Below, piece by piece: positions 37,446-47,352 of a DNA stretch of 64,000 bases. Position numbers and translations under genes: made by a program. The notes below the pieces were generated by a model that worked only from the letters and a program-made list of their open reading frames with translations, searched no databases and was not told where the DNA came from. Positions within the stretch are counted from its first letter, which is position 1; each line of letters begins with the position of its first letter. Source of the stretch: Flavobacterium sp. MedPE-SWcel (GTDB taxonomy: Bacteria; Bacteroidota; Bacteroidia; Flavobacteriales; Flavobacteriaceae); the NCBI GenBank assembly GCA_001874325.1, contig MPCW01000005.1, positions 141,244 to 205,243 on the forward strand, written 5' to 3'.

Positions 37446-38072
37446 CTACCCCTCTCTTTTCACCTGTCGGAAAGTAAGGTTAACCCGAGGTAGGATATCT
37501 TTAGCTGTTTTAGGAACATGATGTTCCCAATGTGTTTGTGTTGTTCCTGCCATGAGTAATAGTGTACCATGTGTTAACGGTAACTCTTGTACAGGTAGTT
37601 CTTTTTGAGTTTTATGTCGTAACTTAAATAGTCGTGTTTCACCAAAAGAGACAGAGGCTATCACTTGATTACTCCCAAAATCTTCTTCTTTATCACTGTG
37701 CCATCCTACACCGTCTTTACCATCTCGGTATAAATTAAGTAATACACTATTAAATTTATGACCACACTCCTGCTCTACTTTCTTTTTAATAGCGAGTAGC
37801 TCAGGTGTCCAAAAAGGCGCGCTTAAATCTGCGCCTGCATTACTTTTATCTTCATACCAAGCCACCATACGAGGAATGGTATGCGTTTTATCATAAACCG
37901 TAAGTTCAGATTCTTTCCAAGGTGTATTTTTTAATAATGTAGCATAGTAATGATCTGACTCCTTTTTATCAAAAAAACCTTCATGTAACATCAAATCGGC
38001 ATCAGGCAAATCAAGATTTTGCCTATGCGGTTTATTGTTTGTAAATAAATCAGTGTCGTTAAACAACTTCAT
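37446..38072 (-). CDS. alkB: AlkB-like 2-oxoglutarate/Fe(II)-dependent dioxygenase
   Basis: 208 residues. Fe(II) ligands H-x-D in 'GVGWHSDKEEDFG' and the distal His in 'TQTHWEHHVPKT', with the 2-oxoglutarate Arg in 'PRVNLTFRQV'. AlkB proteins remove alkyl groups from DNA/RNA bases by oxidation; this one resembles the ALKBH2/3-like group in length. It follows the LRR gene by 12 nt. No Ada-type regulator is nearby. Confidence 0.93.
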   Translation of the reverse strand: MKLFNDTDLFTNNKPHRQNLDLPDADLMLHEGFFDKKESDHYYATLLKNTPWKESELTVYDKTHTIPRMVAWYEDKSNAGADLSAPFWTPELLAIKKKVEQECGHKFNSVLLNLYRDGKDGVGWHSDKEEDFGSNQVIASVSFGETRLFKLRHKTQKELPVQELPLTHGTLLLMAGTTQTHWEHHVPKTAKDILPRVNLTFRQVKREG

Positions 38073-38084
38073 AACTTGTACTTA

Positions 38085-38657
38085 TCAACTATAAAAGACT
38101 CTTAGTCTTGGCATTAACAGTTGCGATTCTTCTAATATTTCTTTACCAAATATACTTTCAGAAATATACAATTTTTCAAGATTTAAAGGAAGTTCATTAC
38201 AGCTGATTTTCAAAGACCAATTAGCCCTAAGAGACAACTCTTTAATTCCAGGCATATTCTTCATTACAACAGGCAATGTAATAATATCAGTATTCTCAAT
38301 ACTAAGGTTACTAAGATTTTTAAACCTCACAATAGAGTCTGGAATAAATTTAAAATCACAGCCTCTTATTTTTAAATATTTCAAATTTTGAAGGTTACAC
38401 AACTGCTCAGGGAAATCCTTATAGTTTACATTAAGCATTTCTAACCTCTCTAAAGACTCCATCTTTACCAGTTTTTCCAAACCAAGAGGTTCATCAAAAA
38501 TATTAGCATGTATAGATAACTCTTTTAACGAAGTAAACAAAGGTAACTTATCTTCATATTCCAAGGGAGTTAAAAAACTCAAATGAAGTTTCTTAACCTT
38601 ACTAGGACACAACAAAGCCTTATCAAGATTAGTATATTTCTTATAAAAACTAAACAT
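38085..38657 (-). CDS. leucine-rich repeat protein
   Basis: 190 residues with about six LRR units of 22-24 residues, for example 'LPLFTSLKELSIHANIF', 'LCNLQNLKYLKIRGCDF' and 'IVRFKNLSNLSIENTDI'. No signal peptide or membrane helix is seen, so it is probably cytoplasmic and protein-binding. Partner unknown. Its promoter element coincides with the terminator of the pdhC gene upstream. It begins a run leading into alkB. Confidence 0.8.
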   Translation of the reverse strand: MFSFYKKYTNLDKALLCPSKVKKLHLSFLTPLEYEDKLPLFTSLKELSIHANIFDEPLGLEKLVKMESLERLEMLNVNYKDFPEQLCNLQNLKYLKIRGCDFKFIPDSIVRFKNLSNLSIENTDIITLPVVMKNMPGIKELSLRANWSLKISCNELPLNLEKLYISESIFGKEILEESQLLMPRLRVFYS

Positions 38658-38668
38658 ATTACTAATTA

Positions 38669-38706
38669 CAAAAATACCCGCCCTGAAAAACAGAACGGGT
38701 ATTTAT
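38669..38706 (-). terminator. terminator of pdhC whose T run doubles as a -7 box
   Basis: On the minus strand, AAATACCCG..CTG pairs with CAG..CGGGTATTT (two mismatched positions) and is followed by TTTG. The end of this stem-T run reads TATTTTTG (38676-38669), an exact -7 element placed 11 nt before the LRR gene ATG at 38657. One sequence appears to end pdhC and start the next transcript. Confidence 0.7.
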
Positions 38707-38728
38707 ATGATTAAAACCTATACAAATG

Positions 38729-40357
38729 TTATGCTAACATCGTTACAGGGTTTTCAATATATTGTTTTAGTGTTTGCAAGAACTGAGCTCCTGTAGCACC
38801 ATCAACTGTTCTATGGTCGCAAGTAAGTGTAACCGTCATAGTATTACCTACTACAATTTGGCCATCTTTAACTACTGGTTTTTGCACAATAGCACCTACA
38901 GATAATATAGCCGAGTTAGGTTGGTTAATAATAGAAGTAAATTCTGTTATACCAAACATACCAAGGTTAGACACTGTAAAGGTACTACCTTCCATCTCTT
39001 TAGGTTGTAGTTTTCTGTTTCTTGCTTTACCTGCAAGATCTTTAACACCCGAACCTATTTGAGAAAGACTCATATTATCAGCAAACTTAAGTACTGGCAC
39101 AACCAATCCTTCGTCTACAGCTACAGCAACACCAATACTAATATGATTGTTGTATACTGTTACATCATCTTTCCACTGTGTATTAATCTGTGGATGCTTT
39201 CTTAATGCCATAGCACTTGCCTTAATAACCATATCGTTAAACGACACTTTAGTTTCTGGCAATGCGTTTATAACACCTCGAGATGCAATAGCAGCATCCA
39301 TATCAAGCTCTATAGTAAGGCTATATTCTGGAGCTGTAAATTTAGAGTTACTTAAACTACGTGCAATTGCTTTACGCATTTGCGAGTTCTTAACCTCTTC
39401 TGTGCTTACTTCTCCAGCAGGAACATAAACTTTTGCTTCTGTTGTTGCTTTATCTGATTTTGGCTGTTGAACCGCCGCTTGAGGCTGTGCTGCCTGCGGA
39501 GTATAACTCTCAATATCTTTCTTAACAATACGGCCGTTTTCGCCCGTACCTTTTACTTCGTTAAGATTAATACCTTTTTCTTCTGCTATTTTACGCGCTA
39601 ATGGTGATGCGAATATTCTTCCTCCATTAGTTGTAGCCTCTACTTTAGCAGTTGCTTCAACTTCTTTACTAGCTGTTGTAGCATTGTCAGATTTTTCTCC
39701 CGCTCCTTTATCTGAAGCAGCTTCAAGGCTATCATGATTATCAGCTATACCAGTAACATCAGTACCTGCAGGGCCTATAATAGCTAAAACGCTATCAACT
39801 GGTGCTGTTTCACCTTCATTTATACCTACATACAGAAGTGTACCTTCGTTAAAAGATTCAAATTCCATAGTAGCTTTATCAGTTTCTATTTCTGCAAGAA
39901 TATCGCCCTCTTCTACTTTATCACCAACATTTTTAAGCCATGTAGCTACAGTACCGTCTGTCATAGTATCACTAAGACGAGGCATTGTTATAACCTTTAC
40001 TCCTTCTGGTAAAGTCGCTGGAGCTGACTTTACTTCAGCAACTTCTTCTTTAACTTCAGTTACAGCAGGTTTATCTTCGCTTGTATTATCACCGTTAAGT
40101 AATGCTTGGTAATCTTCACCTTCATTACCTATAATAGCTAGTACGCTATCAACTGGTGCAGTATCTCCTTCTTGAATTCCAACATATAATAAAGTTCCAG
40201 CATCAAATGACTCAAACTCCATAGTGGCTTTGTCAGTTTCAATCTCTGCAAGAATATCTCCTTCATCAATCTTATCACCAACATTCTTAAGCCATGTTGC
40301 TACAGTACCCTCTTCCATAGTGTCACTAAGACGAGGCATTGTTATAATTTTTGCCAT
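38729..40357 (-). CDS. pdhC: pyruvate dehydrogenase E2, dihydrolipoamide acetyltransferase
   Basis: 542 residues. Two lipoyl domains with lipoylated lysines at about Lys43 and Lys161 (ETDKATMEFES in each), an E1/E3-binding domain at about 247-285 (FASPLARKIAEEKGINLNEV), Ala/Gln/Pro-rich linkers, and a catalytic core with 'TCDHRTVDGATGAQF'. It transfers acetyl from lipoate to CoA in the pyruvate dehydrogenase complex. It is 5 nt downstream of pdhA. The E1-beta gene is not in the window. Confidence 0.97.
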   Translation of the reverse strand: MAKIITMPRLSDTMEEGTVATWLKNVGDKIDEGDILAEIETDKATMEFESFDAGTLLYVGIQEGDTAPVDSVLAIIGNEGEDYQALLNGDNTSEDKPAVTEVKEEVAEVKSAPATLPEGVKVITMPRLSDTMTDGTVATWLKNVGDKVEEGDILAEIETDKATMEFESFNEGTLLYVGINEGETAPVDSVLAIIGPAGTDVTGIADNHDSLEAASDKGAGEKSDNATTASKEVEATAKVEATTNGGRIFASPLARKIAEEKGINLNEVKGTGENGRIVKKDIESYTPQAAQPQAAVQQPKSDKATTEAKVYVPAGEVSTEEVKNSQMRKAIARSLSNSKFTAPEYSLTIELDMDAAIASRGVINALPETKVSFNDMVIKASAMALRKHPQINTQWKDDVTVYNNHISIGVAVAVDEGLVVPVLKFADNMSLSQIGSGVKDLAGKARNRKLQPKEMEGSTFTVSNLGMFGITEFTSIINQPNSAILSVGAIVQKPVVKDGQIVVGNTMTVTLTCDHRTVDGATGAQFLQTLKQYIENPVTMLA

Positions 40358-40362
40358 AATTA

Positions 40363-41361
40363 TTATAATTTATGTGATAAAAACGGATAATCTTTTTGTT
40401 CGTAAACAACATCATACATAACACTAGGATCTGGGTATGGAGATTCTTCAGCAAACTGCTCACACTCGCTTACCAAGCTCTTAACTCTAGCATCTATTAC
40501 CTCAACCTCTTCGTCAGTTGCGTAACCTTTTTCTTTTATAACATTTAGCACTTGAGTGATTGGGTCAATTTTCTTATATTCTGCAACCTCATCCTTAGTT
40601 CTATAATGTTGTGCGTCACTCATAGAGTGACCTCTATAACGGTACGTTTTCATTTCAAGGAAAGTAGGACCTTCTCCTTTTCTTGCTCTTTCCATTGCCT
40701 CATGCATAGCTTCGGCAACTTTTATAGGGTTCATTCCGTCAACTGGACCACATGGCATTTCATACCCTAATCCTAGTTTCCATATATCAGTATGGTTAGC
40801 CGTACGTTCTACCGAAGTACCCATTGCATAACCATTATTTTCTACTATAAACACTACAGGAAGTTTCCATAACATTGCCATATTAAAGGCTTCGTGAAGT
40901 GAACCTTGACGTGCAGCTCCATCTCCAAAATAAGTTAGTGTTACTCCTCCTGTTTCAAAATACTTATCAGCAAAAGCAATACCTGCTCCTACTGGTATTT
41001 GAGCCCCTACAATACCATGACCTCCGTAAAAGCCATGTTCTTTAGAGAATATATGCATAGAACCTCCTAGTCCTTGCGATGTTCCTGTTGCCTTACCTAA
41101 AAGTTCTGCCATAACCTTACGTGGATCTACACCCATACCTATAGGCTGTACGTGGTTACGGTAAGCAGTTATCATTTTATCTTTAGACAAGTCCATAGCA
41201 TGCAATGCTCCTGCAAGTACAGCTTCCTGCCCATTATATAAGTGAAGGAAACCTCTAACTTTCTGCTGAATATATAAAGCAGCTAGTTTATCTTCAAATT
41301 TTCTCCAAAACAGCATGTCTTCATACCACTTCAAATAAACTTCTTTTGTAATTTCTTTCAT
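40363..41361 (-). CDS. pdhA: pyruvate dehydrogenase E1 component, alpha subunit
   Basis: 332 residues. The thiamine diphosphate motif runs 'YFGDGAARQGSLHEAFNMA' to 'VVFIVENN' and the phosphorylation-loop-like 'YRYRGHSMSD' is present. Start 'MKEITKEVYLKWYEDMLFWR' is typical. It decarboxylates pyruvate with the beta subunit, whose gene is elsewhere. It forms an operon with pdhC downstream and has its own -7 element about 80 nt upstream. Confidence 0.97.
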   Translation of the reverse strand: MKEITKEVYLKWYEDMLFWRKFEDKLAALYIQQKVRGFLHLYNGQEAVLAGALHAMDLSKDKMITAYRNHVQPIGMGVDPRKVMAELLGKATGTSQGLGGSMHIFSKEHGFYGGHGIVGAQIPVGAGIAFADKYFETGGVTLTYFGDGAARQGSLHEAFNMAMLWKLPVVFIVENNGYAMGTSVERTANHTDIWKLGLGYEMPCGPVDGMNPIKVAEAMHEAMERARKGEGPTFLEMKTYRYRGHSMSDAQHYRTKDEVAEYKKIDPITQVLNVIKEKGYATDEEVEVIDARVKSLVSECEQFAEESPYPDPSVMYDVVYEQKDYPFLSHKL

Positions 41362-41439
41362 TCCTGAATATTTGTTACTGATGTAATTAAAAAAAATTCA
41401 CTCTACGCAAAAAGTTTCCTCACACAAATTTGCGAAACG

Positions 41440-41447
41440 CAAAAATA
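41440..41447 (-). promoter_or_regulatory. -7 promoter element (TATTTTTG) for pdhA
   Basis: On the minus strand TATTTTTG fits TAnnTTTG. A start near 41434 would give pdhA a leader of about 70 nt. Confidence 0.55.
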
Positions 41448-41525
41448 TAACATCTGTTTTATATCTAAAAAAATAAACTGAAGTATTTTTACTGTTTTCT
41501 AATTCTTTTAAGAAATCTCTAAAAC

Positions 41526-41555
41526 AAAAAAGGATCTCAATTGAGATCCTTTTTT
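41526..41555. terminator. terminator of cdd
   Basis: A perfect palindrome AAAAAAGGATCTCAA and its complement, with an A/T run on both sides, lies 6 nt after the cdd stop on the minus strand and separates cdd from pdhA. Confidence 0.94.
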
Positions 41556-41561
41556 GTTTTA

Positions 41562-42044
41562 TTATAAATGTTTGCTTTCAAAAACCATCGGTAACAGATT
41601 TTTAAGAGAATCTGACTTATATATTTTTCCAGTTTCTCCCATGAAATAAATCTCAATAGGAACATCTTGTTTCATTTCATATTCAGCTATTGATTGCCTA
41701 CAAGCACCACAAGGGGGTATAGGATCTTCAACTATTTTTTCTTCTGAGGCTGCTGTAATAGCCATCTTTAAGATCTTAGCTTTTGGATGCACAGCTCCTG
41801 CATAAAAAACAGCAACTCTTTCTGCACAAAGACCTGATGGGTAAGCTGCATTTTCTTGATTAGCTCCCACTACAACCTCATCATTATCCAAAAGCAATGC
41901 TGCTCCTACATGAAAACGAGAGTATGGTGCATAAGAAGTTTTTCTTACCGTTACAGCACGCTCCATTAACACCTTTACATCGTCAGACAATTCATCTACC
42001 GAGTCATAAACTGTAAAGGTTGAAGTTATACTGATATTTTTCAT
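41562..42044 (-). CDS. cdd: cytidine deaminase
   Basis: 160 residues. Zinc and catalytic residues are present: 'GLCAERVAVF' (Cys, catalytic Glu) and 'PPCGACRQS' (two zinc Cys). Also 'SRFHVGAALLLDND'. It deaminates cytidine and deoxycytidine to uridine forms in pyrimidine salvage. It begins 3 nt after porV, so it is cotranscribed with porU and porV although functionally unrelated; this order is conserved in Flavobacterium. Confidence 0.97.
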   Translation of the reverse strand: MKNISITSTFTVYDSVDELSDDVKVLMERAVTVRKTSYAPYSRFHVGAALLLDNDEVVVGANQENAAYPSGLCAERVAVFYAGAVHPKAKILKMAITAASEEKIVEDPIPPCGACRQSIAEYEMKQDVPIEIYFMGETGKIYKSDSLKNLLPMVFESKHL

Positions 42045-42047
42045 TTA

Positions 42048-43268
42048 TTAATATTCGTCGTAAGTATTATCTCCAAAGTTAAACGATAAAGAGAAACGTA
42101 ATGTATTCTCTAATGGATTTCTAACTTTTGATGCTGAGAAAAGGTATGACACATCTATTTTAACTACTGTATACTTAAATCCTGCTCCAAGTGAAAAGAA
42201 TTTACGAGCCCCTTTTAAATCGTCTTCATTAAAATACCCTAATCTAAATGCAAATGAATCTTGATAAGTATATTCAGCACCTAATGAATAAGTAATTTCT
42301 TTTAACTCTTCGCTTATTCCATCGGGAGCATCTCCAAATGATTCAAACATACCTGATACCCAACTTTTCTTATTATAATCTAATAAATCTTGTTGGTATT
42401 GGGTATCTGCTATATTTTGCTCATCTCGGCTTATATCTCCATCACCATCAGCATCAATTGCTTCTACAATTGCAGGAGGAGTTGGTACAAGTAATTTTGT
42501 TATCTCTACACTTACTCCAACTTTATTATATTCATCAAAGATAAAATCAAAACCTCCACCAAGTCTCATATTTGCTGGTAAGTAATTTGAATTAGCACTA
42601 TCGGCTGCTTCTTCTCCGTTATAGTTTATTTTTGGCCCCATGTTCTGGAAGTTAAATCCAGCTCTCCAACGACCATTAAAATCTTCATAAGCCTCTTCTT
42701 CTGACTGATAAAAACCAGCAACATCAAAAGCAAATGTAGTTGCAGCCTTTGAATCTCCACCTCCAGAAGCTTCTGGTATTCTTAAATTAGAGCTAATAAA
42801 ACGACCTGCAACAGCCATAGAAAAACGCTCACTTAATTTAAGAGAATAAGATAAATCTAAAGCTAATTCATTTGGTGTTCTTACTACTCCTGGGTCATCA
42901 GGGCTTTGTCTTAACTCAATATCTCCAAGACCAAAATATCTAAAACTACCTGCAAAAGCACTTCGCTCACTATATCTATTATAGTAATTAATCTGTGCTA
43001 ACGATATATCTCCTGCTATTTGAGTAAGATATGGCGTATAGTTAACACCTACACCTTGTCCATCAAGAGCAAATGCATACTTTGCTGGATTCCATTGTTG
43101 AGAATAAGTATCTGAAGCTGTTGCAACACCTTGATCTCCCATTCCTGCAGCCCTAGCATCGGCTGCTATTAATAAAAATGGAACTCCTGTAGTAATTGCT
43201 CTGTTATTCTGTGCTTTTGCTACATGCACTCCTAAAAGGCATAACGCAAATAAAATAATCTTTTTCAT
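42048..43268 (-). CDS. porV: type IX secretion outer membrane protein PorV (LptO)
   Basis: 406 residues. Signal peptide ends at about residue 19 (VAKAQ). The start 'TGVPFLLIAADARAAGMGD' and 'QQWNPAKYA' are PorV signatures of the FadL-like 14-strand barrel. PorV binds T9SS cargo at the translocon and shuttles it to the PorU attachment complex. A segment DADGDGDISRDE at residues 272-283 has the spacing of an EF-hand calcium loop. It lies between porU and cdd in one operon. Confidence 0.96.
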   Translation of the reverse strand: MKKIILFALCLLGVHVAKAQNNRAITTGVPFLLIAADARAAGMGDQGVATASDTYSQQWNPAKYAFALDGQGVGVNYTPYLTQIAGDISLAQINYYNRYSERSAFAGSFRYFGLGDIELRQSPDDPGVVRTPNELALDLSYSLKLSERFSMAVAGRFISSNLRIPEASGGGDSKAATTFAFDVAGFYQSEEEAYEDFNGRWRAGFNFQNMGPKINYNGEEAADSANSNYLPANMRLGGGFDFIFDEYNKVGVSVEITKLLVPTPPAIVEAIDADGDGDISRDEQNIADTQYQQDLLDYNKKSWVSGMFESFGDAPDGISEELKEITYSLGAEYTYQDSFAFRLGYFNEDDLKGARKFFSLGAGFKYTVVKIDVSYLFSASKVRNPLENTLRFSLSFNFGDNTYDEY

Positions 43269-43309
43269 TTCTATTTTTCAAAATTTAAAGGTAACAAATA
43301 TAGTGTTTT

Positions 43310-46300
43310 TTATAGCAATACAAGTTTTTCATACTTATGTGCTGTTTTATTAGTTACAGACGATTTAACAGTAAGTTTATAAATATAAACTCCCTTACCT
43401 ATCTTATCTCCAAAATCGTCACGTCCATCCCATTTAACATCTCTACTTAAAAAACCATCTGTCACCACTGTTTGATTAATTGTTCTAACTACTTTACCTG
43501 TAACAGTAAGCACCTGTACTTGTACCTCCAAAGGCTCAAAAGGTCTATTGTGACTAAACCAAAATTCAGTATAACTAACAAAAGGATTAGGATAATTTAA
43601 CACTCGCTCTAACTCTAACCCTTCATCTCCTGCTACCACAAATTGTATATCTGCTGTAACAAGGTTATTATAAACATCCCACGCTTTAAAAGTTAATGTA
43701 TGTAATCCTTTTTCCAGATCAGAAAAAGGAAAACGAACCTGGCCTTTTTTATAGTTATTAGTATCAGCTTCATAATAATCATTCATTAAGAATTGATTCG
43801 TTTCATCACCGTCTAATATCCCTATAATATCATGCCCTATACCACTTGCCGTATTAATACCATACTCATCTTCTAAATAAGCTAACAGTATAGGTGAATC
43901 ATTTGTTATACTTCCCGAAACAAAAGTTTCATCATTCATATACAATCTAACCGTTGGTGCAGTGTTATCTTCTGCAGCATCTAAATTAATACCTCCTATT
44001 TGTAAAGTATTACTATACCCCGTTTGATCTTCTAATTGATTATTTCGTTTGGCATAAAAACTAACACGCCCATTACCTACTGGTATACGAATATCTCTAG
44101 GTACTACAAAATTAACATCAAACTGACCATTTACAACGGTTGCACTTCCTCTAAAAATAGTTTCACCAAGAGTCTCAAACTCTGTAGTTGTATCTAAAGT
44201 GTTATCGTTATTTAACGTTTCACGATCAATGTTTTTATCAAAAACTGTTATTTCTAACTCTCCATTATAATTCGATATAATACCTCCACCCTCATTAGCA
44301 ACATGCCCCGAAAGCTTAACGCGCTCTAATGATTTCATAGGCTCTGTAACATCAGCCAAAGGAACATCATTTATCGCCGTAAGTTCTATTTGAGGACCAG
44401 GAACAGCTAGTTTTAATGCCGGATCTCCTACAAAAGCTATTAAACGATATGTTTCTTGACTTGATTTTGCTTGACGTAACGCTTCTGCCATAGAAGGATA
44501 GTCTCCCCCTTCAAAAGCATACAGCCTAGAAGCTAATATAGTATTAAAGCTAATAGCAGCCGATATAAAAATAGCACGGGTAGTTGTCATCATCGCTATA
44601 GCACCACCCTTAGGGTTCCAATAAATTTCTTCTCCCGCTGTAGGTCTATAAGGATTATCAAACTTTGTCAACTCACAAGTAGCTGTTATAAATAAAGGGT
44701 ATCTAAACCTATTGGTAAATGCTAATGCATCTGCAGCCTCTAAAAGTCGCTCTCCTGCAATACCATCTTCACTACCATGACCTAAATAATTCACAACCAA
44801 TGTCCCGTAGTTAATAGATCGTATAATTTGTTCTTTAGCATCTGGGTAACGTTCCCCTCCAGAAGAAGCCTGTTGCACATAAGAGTCAGCATAAATCTTT
44901 CTCATATTTATAAAAGGCCTATTCTCTAATATTGTTTCGACTAAATTCTCTTGTTGCGGAACAAAACTAGCGTCACTAGACTCATCGGCATCATCCGAAA
45001 TAATAAGATATTCATTACGCCATCTACCATAAGATTCTAAACCTAAATACTCTGCTATCTTATTATTCATCTCCTCTGCCTGAGTCGTAGTACTCACTAA
45101 CATACGTCCGGCAGCAATATCAGCAGCACCTTCTCCTGCACCTTCTCCATCATCCATCATAACAAAAAAGTCATCTGACACATATGTCCTTACAATACTA
45201 TAATTACCATTACCTGTTCTAGCAGGATCATAATCATGATATGTAGGTACTATATTAGTATTATTCGGTATTCTATCCTTAAAATCAAAAGAAGCATCAC
45301 CATAAAGATTCACATACTTTATTCTATTCTCTTCTGAAGAAGCATTATTGTAAATATATTTTACAAAATTTCTTATCGCACCTATATCTTGTTTACCCGA
45401 AGAAAACTCTTTATAAATTTTATCAAGCGTCACCACCTTAACATTTAAATCCGATTGTGCCCTATGTAAGTTAGCTAAAGACTCCGCTTGACTTACTAAA
45501 AACTCAGGTGTTACAATAAGATAATCTAAGTCTTTAAACTGACCTTGTGCGTCATTAAATATAGTTCCTTTCAGGTTTTGATTTACAACACGTGTATTTG
45601 ATTCTCTTAGTGGTGTATAATAATCAGACGATGCTATACTTATATACTTTCTTTCCTCCCCCATATTCGCCTTAAACGAAAACTGTGACGCGTCATTATC
45701 TGCAACTTTAGTAACATTATATATATCTGTAATATCCCAAACTGCATCAATACTAGATGCATTATTAAATTGATACTGTATTACACCAATATTATCTGCC
45801 GCTTCATCATAAGTAAAACGAAATTGATCGTTATTACCAGTAAGATTTCTTTTACACTTTATTATAATGTAGTCTAACCATGCATTAGATGTCGGCACAC
45901 CTCCATTATTATAATCTAAAGCAACCGTAATATTTTCTCCTGAAGGGATAAAACTAGCATTAAGATAACCATCTCTACCAGCATCATATTCTCCCATAGC
46001 AGAAAAAGTCAAATCCCCTACATCTTGACCGTTTACCTTGGCCGACATACTTGTAGAGTTAATAGATCCTGCAACAGCACTTACTATTACTGTAGCCTCC
46101 TCAGCAGCAATATCTGGCACTTCAAATTCAAATTCTTGATTATTTTCAACATTAAATTGCTCCCCATGCCACTTTCTACCTAATCTAGCAATATTAACCA
46201 AATCTCTTTCATGATAAACATACTCATCAAAAGTAGAAACTGTAATATCAGCAGCAGCAATAGGTTCAGGTATCGAACTAATACGCTTACCTTCACCTCC

Positions 46301-47143
46301 ACCTGATGTAACATAATAATATGACTTATCAGCAAACAAATTATTATGCGTACCACTATCACTATTCCAATTATCTACACCCTCAGCATAAAACAGTATA
46401 TAATCACTACTATCAAACTGACCATCCTCTTCTCCTACAAAAACTACAGCATTCTCAGTTAGATCTGATGGATACTCCGTCTCATTCAATAACGGAAGCA
46501 TGCGTCCTCCATTACCATATATCTTTATATTTCTAGGGTCTGTATTTACATCAAAGCCTAAACTGCTTAAAAAATTTCGGCTGACCCTATACACTCCTGA
46601 TTTTTTTACATAAAAACGGTACCATTGCCCTGAAGCAAGAACAGAGTTAGAGATAGAAGTAAAATTAGTTGCACTATTAATACTCCTACTGCGAGGATTT
46701 AACGAAAAAGAATAAGTAAATGATTTTATACGCTTGTAAGATGCACCTTCCTTTATAATAGGTGACAACTTAAGTCTAGCGTACCAATCATTACGTGATT
46801 TTAAAGCAACGATTGTTGCATTTAGTTTATTAGATAAACCTACAACAGAAAGATCTCCTAACTGGCTTGATCTTATATTTTCATATACAATATTATCTAT
46901 ACGAAGTGAATTAGAGTCTATCTCACCAGTCACAGGAATACTCGTAGAAAAAAACAATTGTTTTTTATCTGCAACATAATCTATATATTGTGGCTGAAAT
47001 TGTGGCAGAGTAACTGATATATCACTTACAGAAGATATTACATTATCCTCCCACTCTAATGTAACAACATCAGTTATTTGCCCTAAAAGAGATGAGGACA
47101 GTAATGTAAAAAATGATATATATAGGAGTAATCGATATTTCAT
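43310..47143 (-). CDS. porU: type IX secretion system sortase PorU
   Basis: 1277 residues. After a signal peptide ending near residue 21, the gingipain-like C25 peptidase domain carries catalytic His789 in 'VNYLGHGSEDG' and Cys823 in 'FITATCELTKF'. The C-terminus has a beta-sandwich ending 'GVYIYKLTVKSS..'. PorU cleaves the C-terminal signal of secreted proteins and joins them to a surface lipid anchor. First gene of porU-porV-cdd, divergent from gldJ, matching the F. johnsoniae arrangement. Confidence 0.97.
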   Translation of the reverse strand: MKYRLLLYISFFTLLSSSLLGQITDVVTLEWEDNVISSVSDISVTLPQFQPQYIDYVADKKQLFFSTSIPVTGEIDSNSLRIDNIVYENIRSSQLGDLSVVGLSNKLNATIVALKSRNDWYARLKLSPIIKEGASYKRIKSFTYSFSLNPRSRSINSATNFTSISNSVLASGQWYRFYVKKSGVYRVSRNFLSSLGFDVNTDPRNIKIYGNGGRMLPLLNETEYPSDLTENAVVFVGEEDGQFDSSDYILFYAEGVDNWNSDSGTHNNLFADKSYYYVTSGGGEGKRISSIPEPIAAADITVSTFDEYVYHERDLVNIARLGRKWHGEQFNVENNQEFEFEVPDIAAEEATVIVSAVAGSINSTSMSAKVNGQDVGDLTFSAMGEYDAGRDGYLNASFIPSGENITVALDYNNGGVPTSNAWLDYIIIKCKRNLTGNNDQFRFTYDEAADNIGVIQYQFNNASSIDAVWDITDIYNVTKVADNDASQFSFKANMGEERKYISIASSDYYTPLRESNTRVVNQNLKGTIFNDAQGQFKDLDYLIVTPEFLVSQAESLANLHRAQSDLNVKVVTLDKIYKEFSSGKQDIGAIRNFVKYIYNNASSEENRIKYVNLYGDASFDFKDRIPNNTNIVPTYHDYDPARTGNGNYSIVRTYVSDDFFVMMDDGEGAGEGAADIAAGRMLVSTTTQAEEMNNKIAEYLGLESYGRWRNEYLIISDDADESSDASFVPQQENLVETILENRPFINMRKIYADSYVQQASSGGERYPDAKEQIIRSINYGTLVVNYLGHGSEDGIAGERLLEAADALAFTNRFRYPLFITATCELTKFDNPYRPTAGEEIYWNPKGGAIAMMTTTRAIFISAAISFNTILASRLYAFEGGDYPSMAEALRQAKSSQETYRLIAFVGDPALKLAVPGPQIELTAINDVPLADVTEPMKSLERVKLSGHVANEGGGIISNYNGELEITVFDKNIDRETLNNDNTLDTTTEFETLGETIFRGSATVVNGQFDVNFVVPRDIRIPVGNGRVSFYAKRNNQLEDQTGYSNTLQIGGINLDAAEDNTAPTVRLYMNDETFVSGSITNDSPILLAYLEDEYGINTASGIGHDIIGILDGDETNQFLMNDYYEADTNNYKKGQVRFPFSDLEKGLHTLTFKAWDVYNNLVTADIQFVVAGDEGLELERVLNYPNPFVSYTEFWFSHNRPFEPLEVQVQVLTVTGKVVRTINQTVVTDGFLSRDVKWDGRDDFGDKIGKGVYIYKLTVKSSVTNKTAHKYEKLVLL

Positions 47144-47258
47144 GTTGTAAAGAACGCTTCTAGAAAAAATATATTACAAAAAGGAATTAAATTATTTTTA
47201 TAAAACGCAAGATGCAATATTACTTTAAAAAGGTCGTTTTAAAAAGACACATTTAACA

Positions 47259-47266
47259 TAAATTTG
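47259..47266 (+). promoter_or_regulatory. -7 promoter element (TAAATTTG) for gldJ
   Basis: TAAATTTG fits TAnnTTTG. The leader to the ATG at 47353 would be about 80 nt. No equivalent element was found for the divergent porU. Confidence 0.5.
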
Positions 47267-47352
47267 GAATTTTATTAAAAATTTTAAATTCGTGTTGCGG
47301 TTTAATGGTTAATTATTATATTGCGCCACGAAATTTATTTACCTACAGAAAA

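Noticed and set aside
46180..46536. Small frames on both strands within porU
   Set aside because: They lie in other frames of the porU gene, have low-complexity composition and no signals of their own.
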